Source: Ailurus styani (lineage: Eukaryota > Chordata > Mammalia > Carnivora > Ailuridae). Taken from it: a stretch of DNA of 64,000 bases. How positions within the stretch are numbered: position 1 is the first letter of the stretch; every line of letters starts with the position of its first letter. The position numbers were made by a program, and so were the translations under genes. The notes below the pieces were generated by a model. It was not told the DNA's origin. It made no database searches and was given only the letters and a program-made list of their open reading frames with translations. Positions 59,999 through 64,000 of this stretch are shown in pieces. The stretch lies in NCBI GenBank assembly GCA_002007465.1, contig LNAC01000019.1, positions 3,611,942 through 3,675,941 of the forward strand, read 5' to 3'.

Positions 59999-60121
59999 TT
60001 TTATTTTATTTTATTTATTTTTAATTTTTTTTTAAGTAATCTCTGCACCCAACCTGGGGCTCGAACTCATGACCCTGAGATCAGTTGTTGCGTGTTCTAC
60101 CAGCTGAGCCAGCCGAGCACC
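59999..60121 (-). mobile_element. Short older CAN-SINE, antisense
   Basis: (TTTTA)n tail, then 'aagtaatctctgcacccaac', 'ggggctcgaactcatgaccc' and 'gagccagccgagcacccc'. Direct repeats ccaaagggccaaatttta (59981-59998) and ccaaagggccagatttta (60122-60139). Confidence 0.9.
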
Positions 60122-60404
60122 CCAAAGGGCCAGATTTTAAGCACTTTTCTTGAAATTTTTCTGGACCCCTCCTTTAGTAATGCCGGAGTCCAAGTGAATG
60201 ATTATCACAGGCCCCTCAGTACGTGCTGTGGTGTAGATAGCAGAGCTTTATCTCTAGGTCTTGTTCCCAGCCTAAGGATCAGATCCAGGGAAAACACTTC
60301 TGATTGCCTTTGGTGGAATATTCTGGGATTTGTAGTTTTTGTTTCCCACAGGTTAATAGTGAAGCACCATCAGATGTCACGAATTTGTAGCCGACATATT
60401 TTAT

Positions 60405-61140
60405 TCATTCCACAGATATATATTGAGCGCCTACTATGTGCCAGGCACTGTTCTAGGCACTCAAGTCACATCAGTGTTAAAGGTCATTTCCTTCTTGAAG
60501 CCTACCTTTGAGTTAGGGGAAGAGAGTATAATGGTTAACATAATAAATAAGAAAATTATACAGAATATAACTAGTCTCCTTGGGCTGCCATGACAAAATA
60601 CCAAAGATTTGGTGGCTTGAACAAAGGAAACTTATTTCTCACAGTTCTGGGGGCTGGAAGTCTGACCAAGGTGTTGGGAGGATTGGTTTCTCCTGAGGCT
60701 TCTCTTTCGGACTTGAAATTGGCCACCTTCTTGCTGGGTCCTTCCATGATCTTTCTTCTGTTTGTGTGCATCCCTGATATCTCTTACAGGCCATCCTTCA
60801 TACTGGATTAGGGCCCCACCCTCATGGCCTCACTGAACCTTAATTACCTCCCTATCTCCAAATGTAGCCATGTTGTGGGTTAGAGCTTCAAGGAAGGAAT
60901 TGGTGGGGGTGGGCACAATTCAGTCCTTAACCAGAAGTTATCAGGTAGTAAGTATTTGGGGAAAAAAGGAAGATAAGAGTAAGGTAAGAGAGATTGGGAG
61001 TACCATGGGGTGGGGATTGCAGTTCTGAGCAGCATGGTCAGGATAGACGTCATTGAGAAGATGGCAGTTGAAGGTCAAGTTACATTCAAGTGTTGTTATA
61101 GCACAGGGATCAGAAGTGGAAGAATGGTGTGGTGGAGGTA
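60405..61140 (-). mobile_element. L2 (LINE-2) 3' region, antisense, split by another repeat
   Basis: 'attgagcgcctactatgtgc', 'caggcactgttctaggcac' and 'tcctt...gaagcctacctttgag' precede the inserted repeat at 60572-60940. 'gcatggtcaggatagacgtc' and 'attgagaagatggcagttg' follow it. Confidence 0.7.
60572..60940 (+). repeat. Ancient interspersed repeat, copy 2, inside L2
   Basis: Same family and orientation as 19305-19690: 'gggctgccatgacaaaatac', 'ctcacagttctgggggctgg', 'ggattagggccccaccctc' and 'cacaattcagtccttaac'. It interrupts an L2 copy, so it inserted as a unit. Confidence 0.7.
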
Positions 61141-61721
61141 GGTAAGGTAGAGCTAGGTAAGGGACCTAGGGCGGGCAGCTCATGGAACTAGGCTCTGGCC
61201 CCAGCTCTGCATCTTTCTGGTGGTAAAACTTCCAAATGTCATCACCTTAGCCCTCCAGAGTCCAGTTTCTAAATATGCTCGTGTGTGTGAACTTGCGATT
61301 CCAGAATGTACACCCTTAGAGAGCACAAGGGAGAAAGGACTTTGTGCTTGTGTACTGGCTAGGGTAGGGGGTGGGCAACAAGTTACAAGTTTTATTTTCA
61401 TCCTCCTGTTTGTTAAGCAGGAATGGGCTTCAGGGTCACTCTCGTGAGTGTTACTAAGAACTCCATATTAGGATGAGATCTTCTTCTCAAAGAACATCTA
61501 GTATAACCAGCCTAAAGTTCCTACTGCGTGGCCCATTAAAGGGGAGCAGGCTGCCTGGGAAAGTGGCCAGTGGTGGCAGAGGATACTTGTCCTCCTTGGT
61601 CTTTCCCAGGGAGTGTGTAGCTCAGTGGATGAAGGCCTGCTATGGTGTAGCCAAGCCACAGAGGCCATCCCATAATAGGCCAGTTAGCTCTGCCCTGACC
61701 ACATACTCCACACCAACCAAC

Positions 61722-61945
61722 CATGCTAAAAATGGAAAAAAGGACATTAGTGGAAAAACTGGTGAAATTTGAATAAAATCAGAGTTTAGCTCATAGCAGT
61801 GTGAGTTTCTTAGTTCTGACAAACATACCGTGCTTATGTAAGATGTGAATATCGGAGAATCCTGGGCGAAGAATATACGGGAACTCCTTGAGCCATCTTT
61901 ACAACTTCTCTGTAAATCTAAAATTATTTCAAAATAAGTGATTTT
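61722..61945 (+). mobile_element. Ancient L1M 3' end, sense
   Basis: 'gagtttcttagttctgacaa', 'gcttatgtaagatgtgaat', 'atacgggaactccttgagcc', 'caacttctctgtaaatct' and an end of AAAATTATTTCAAAATAAG, matching L1M 3' sequence in sense order. Confidence 0.75.
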
Positions 61946-61973
61946 CTTTTTTTTATAAAATGCCACTTTGTGA

Positions 61974-62093
61974 GGGGCACCTGGCTGGCTCAGTCAGTGG
62001 TGCATGCTACTCTTGATCTCAGAGAGGTTGTGAGTTCGAGTCCTGAGTTGGTTGTGGAGATGACTTAAAAATAAAATCTTAAAAAAAAAAAAA
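61974..62093 (+). mobile_element. Short older CAN-SINE, sense
   Basis: 'ggggcacctggctggctcag', 'gctactcttgatctcagag', 'ggttgtgagttcgagtcctg' and 'gatgacttaaaaataaaatc' then A. No clear target-site duplication. Confidence 0.85.
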
Positions 62094-62722
62094 TACCCGT
62101 CACGGTCTCAGAGATGACTTGAGCTACAGATTTGGGTTAGTTCACCGTGACTGGAAAAACAGTTCCAAGTGTGTGCCCCAGTGTTCGTGGGCTAAGCGTC
62201 CGTTCATAATAAGGCAAAGTGGGATATCTCTAGTCTGAGGTTCTCTCTGGCAAATTCTTCCTCACCTTACCACCCCACCCCAGGTTTTTGCTTTGGGTAT
62301 TGCCTCTGACTCATGTTTATATTGAGTATTTTATGGCAGAATAATTGCCTGAAAGCATTATTTCATAATAAGATTAAGTGGGGAGAAGCCTCATAGGTCG
62401 GGGAGGCAGCAGCATGTATACAGGAAAGAAGACATTTAGGGAAACCAGAGAGAAAAATGTCCACTTTGTAGAGGCAGCACTTCTTAAAATATGATCGCTT
62501 CCAAAGATTCAGAAGCACACATTCTTCAGAGTCCAATGCTCATGGAGTGTATTGTATTTTTTCCTGCCCAGTTCCCAGCCTATTTTGATCGGGTTGTGGT
62601 TCCTCCTGCTGTCAGCACAGTGTGATTGTGCATTCCATATTTCATAAAGTCCGGGGGCAGCTAAGGGGGGGTGTGGCCTTTTGTATATGTATATATATAC
62701 AATGCCTTTCTTCTTTTGACAG

Positions 62723-62959
62723 CTGCAAATCAGAAGGAGCCCATGAATCTTAATTTTAAAGTGAAAGAAGAGCCCAAGGAAGAGGAGGCCTTAAGTGCCG
62801 CTTTGCCTCGGTCCAGCTATGTGTTCAGCCCGGAATCAGAAGTGCCACCAGCCCCGAGCATGTCTGAGGACACCCTTAAGCCCCAGGAAGGGAAGGGGAA
62901 TGTGCTAAGGCGGGATATGTCCGTCAAAGCAGCCTCTGAACTTCTCATGAAACTATCAG
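62723..62959 (+). CDS. ZNF827: ZNF827 exon 5: second linker module
   Basis: 237 bases (79 codons) after TTCTTTTGACAG and ending CTATCAG|GTACTT. Both ends are in phase 1, so the exon can be skipped or duplicated without a frameshift. It encodes AANQKEPMNLNFKVKEEPKE, then a Ser/Pro/Glu-rich stretch and DMSVKAASELLMKLS. The VKEEPKE motif (a SUMO-type VKEE) and the SVKxAS-LMKLS end repeat the pattern of exon 4. There is no zinc finger; the region is probably a disordered scaffold between finger groups. The next exon is outside the window. The text matches ZNF827 as I know it, with small species differences. Confidence 0.96.
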
Positions 62960-64000
62960 GTACTTGATTTATTCTAAAATATTTATGTTCTGCTCATTTC
63001 ATTTGCAGCCAACTGGGCTGTTTCCTGCGTGGTTTATAATTAGCCTAATGGTAGCAATATCACATTATTGAGGCAAATTCAGGAATGATTGGATGCTTGG
63101 CTTGCATTTCTTCGCTGTGTGTACAAGTTTGTTTGCAAATGTTGTCTGTGTACCTGGTCTTGTTAAATACAGCCTTCTTGGGCGCCTGGGTGGCTCAGTG
63201 GGTTAAAGCCTCTGCTTTCGGCTCAGGTCATGATCTCAGCGTCCTGGGATCGAGGCCCGCATCGGGCTCCCTGCTCGGCGGGGAGCCTGCTTCCCCCTCT
63301 CTCTGTCTCTCTGCCTGCCTCTCTGCCTACTTGTAATCTCTCTCTCTCTGTCAAATAAATAAATAAAATCTTTTAAAAAAAAAAATACAGCCTTCTTTTC
63401 CTGGAAATTGTTGGAAAACACTGCTGCTTTCTAAGATGATGTAGGTCATAATCTTAAGTGCGTTCTAATGACATTCAAAGCACTTCTGCTAATTGATCAA
63501 AATATCTATTCTTTCTTAATAGAGGGCCTTCCTTTTTTGTGTGTATTTATGCTGTATTCTTTAAGAACCATTAAAAATATTTTTCCTAACTTAATAAGCA
63601 GTTGAGATGGTGCTTGTAGTAATTAGCAATAGAGTAGCAATAAGAGATTTTGTGAAGAGAAAATTTCATAGTGGACTATTATAATAATTAATCTAAGTTC
63701 TTACGATGAATGAACAATTATTTAGTAGTATCTAAATGTAATCTGCCTGTCAGAGATAGGAAAATGGGTTATAATTTGAAACTCATGTATTTTGGGTTCT
63801 TTTCCAATCTCCCATCTGTCCCCCTTCAGAACAGGTAAAAATTTAGTGTCTTTTAAATTGAAAAGTATGACATTCAGAGCATGGAAAGAAAAGTCGTATC
63901 AATAATAATATTCTTACCAAGTTATATCCCAGCCTCGGTTCACTAAAAGTAATTTTTTAGAAACTGTATTCAAAATGCTAGTATGAACCAAAAGCTGTTT
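62960..64000 (+). other. ZNF827: ZNF827 intron 5 (partial)
   Basis: Begins GTACTT and runs off the window. Apart from the CAN-SINE at 63180-63382 it is AT-rich sequence with no recognised feature. Confidence 0.92.
63180..63382 (+). mobile_element. CAN-SINE, young, sense
   Basis: Near-consensus copy with a perfect 15-base duplication, AAATACAGCCTTCTT, at 63165-63179 and 63383-63397. It lies 220 bases downstream of exon 5. Confidence 0.97.

Larger units (their letters stand above)
46111..62722 (+). other. ZNF827: ZNF827 intron 4
   Basis: Donor GTACTT, acceptor TTCTTTTGACAG. It is the most SINE-rich interval: nine CAN-SINE copies of both orientations, plus L1M, L2, MIR and MER20 remains, listed separately. 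About 47110-49800, 50020-51200 and 59000-59940 show no feature I can name. Confidence 0.9.

Noticed and set aside
63180..63260. tRNA-like heads of CAN-SINEs as tRNA genes
   Set aside because: They carry promoter-box relics of the ancestral tRNA but no intact cloverleaf and belong to dispersed retroelements.
1..64000. CRISPR arrays, operons, prophage or biosynthetic clusters
   Set aside because: The sequence is vertebrate: spliced zinc-finger exons, CpG island, SINEs and LINEs. The repeats are dispersed retroelements and microsatellites, not spaced direct-repeat arrays.

Overview
This is a vertebrate nuclear window: a few short coding exons in long, repeat-filled introns. I read it as the 5' part of the ZNF827 gene on the + strand of a caniform carnivore, most likely a mustelid (mink, ferret, marten or otter type). 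The species call rests on many young tRNA-derived CAN-SINEs. Their head (CCTGGGTGGCTCAGTGGGTT), the CTACTTGTGATCTC segment and the AAATAAATAAAATC end are the form I associate with musteloids rather than dogs. The gene call rests on recognising the ZNF827 protein in four exons.

Layout. Positions 1 to about 1310 are a CpG island with GC boxes and a G-quadruplex motif, taken as the ZNF827 promoter and 5' end. The first coding exon, which in the human protein carries the N-terminal RRK motif that recruits NuRD, was not found anywhere in the window. Intron 1 runs to 29554. Exon 2 (29555 into an assembly gap at 30537-30660) encodes a Ser/Ala/Pro-rich region ending in a polyproline tract. Exon 3 (39924-40096) and exon 4 (45630-46110) together carry the first three C2H2 zinc fingers. 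Exon 4 continues into a linker with SUMO-type VKEE motifs, and exon 5 (62723-62959) repeats that linker pattern. The later exons lie beyond position 64000.

The rest is intron: ancient L2, MIR and L1M fragments, MER5A and MER20 DNA-transposon fossils, and about 16 CAN-SINEs (12 long-form, 4 short older ones), several nested or tandem with readable target-site duplications. I found no second protein-coding gene, RNA gene, CRISPR array or gene cluster on either strand, and nothing that looks like an undescribed biological system.

The most useful observations are: a consensus splice donor inside exon 2 that is in phase with exon 3 and would delete the polyproline region in frame; a shared module in exons 4 and 5; the missing 3' end of exon 2 in a gap; the missing exon 1 coding part; and two SINEs inserted one after the other at one target site. 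Repeat family names come from memory of consensus sequences, not from a search.
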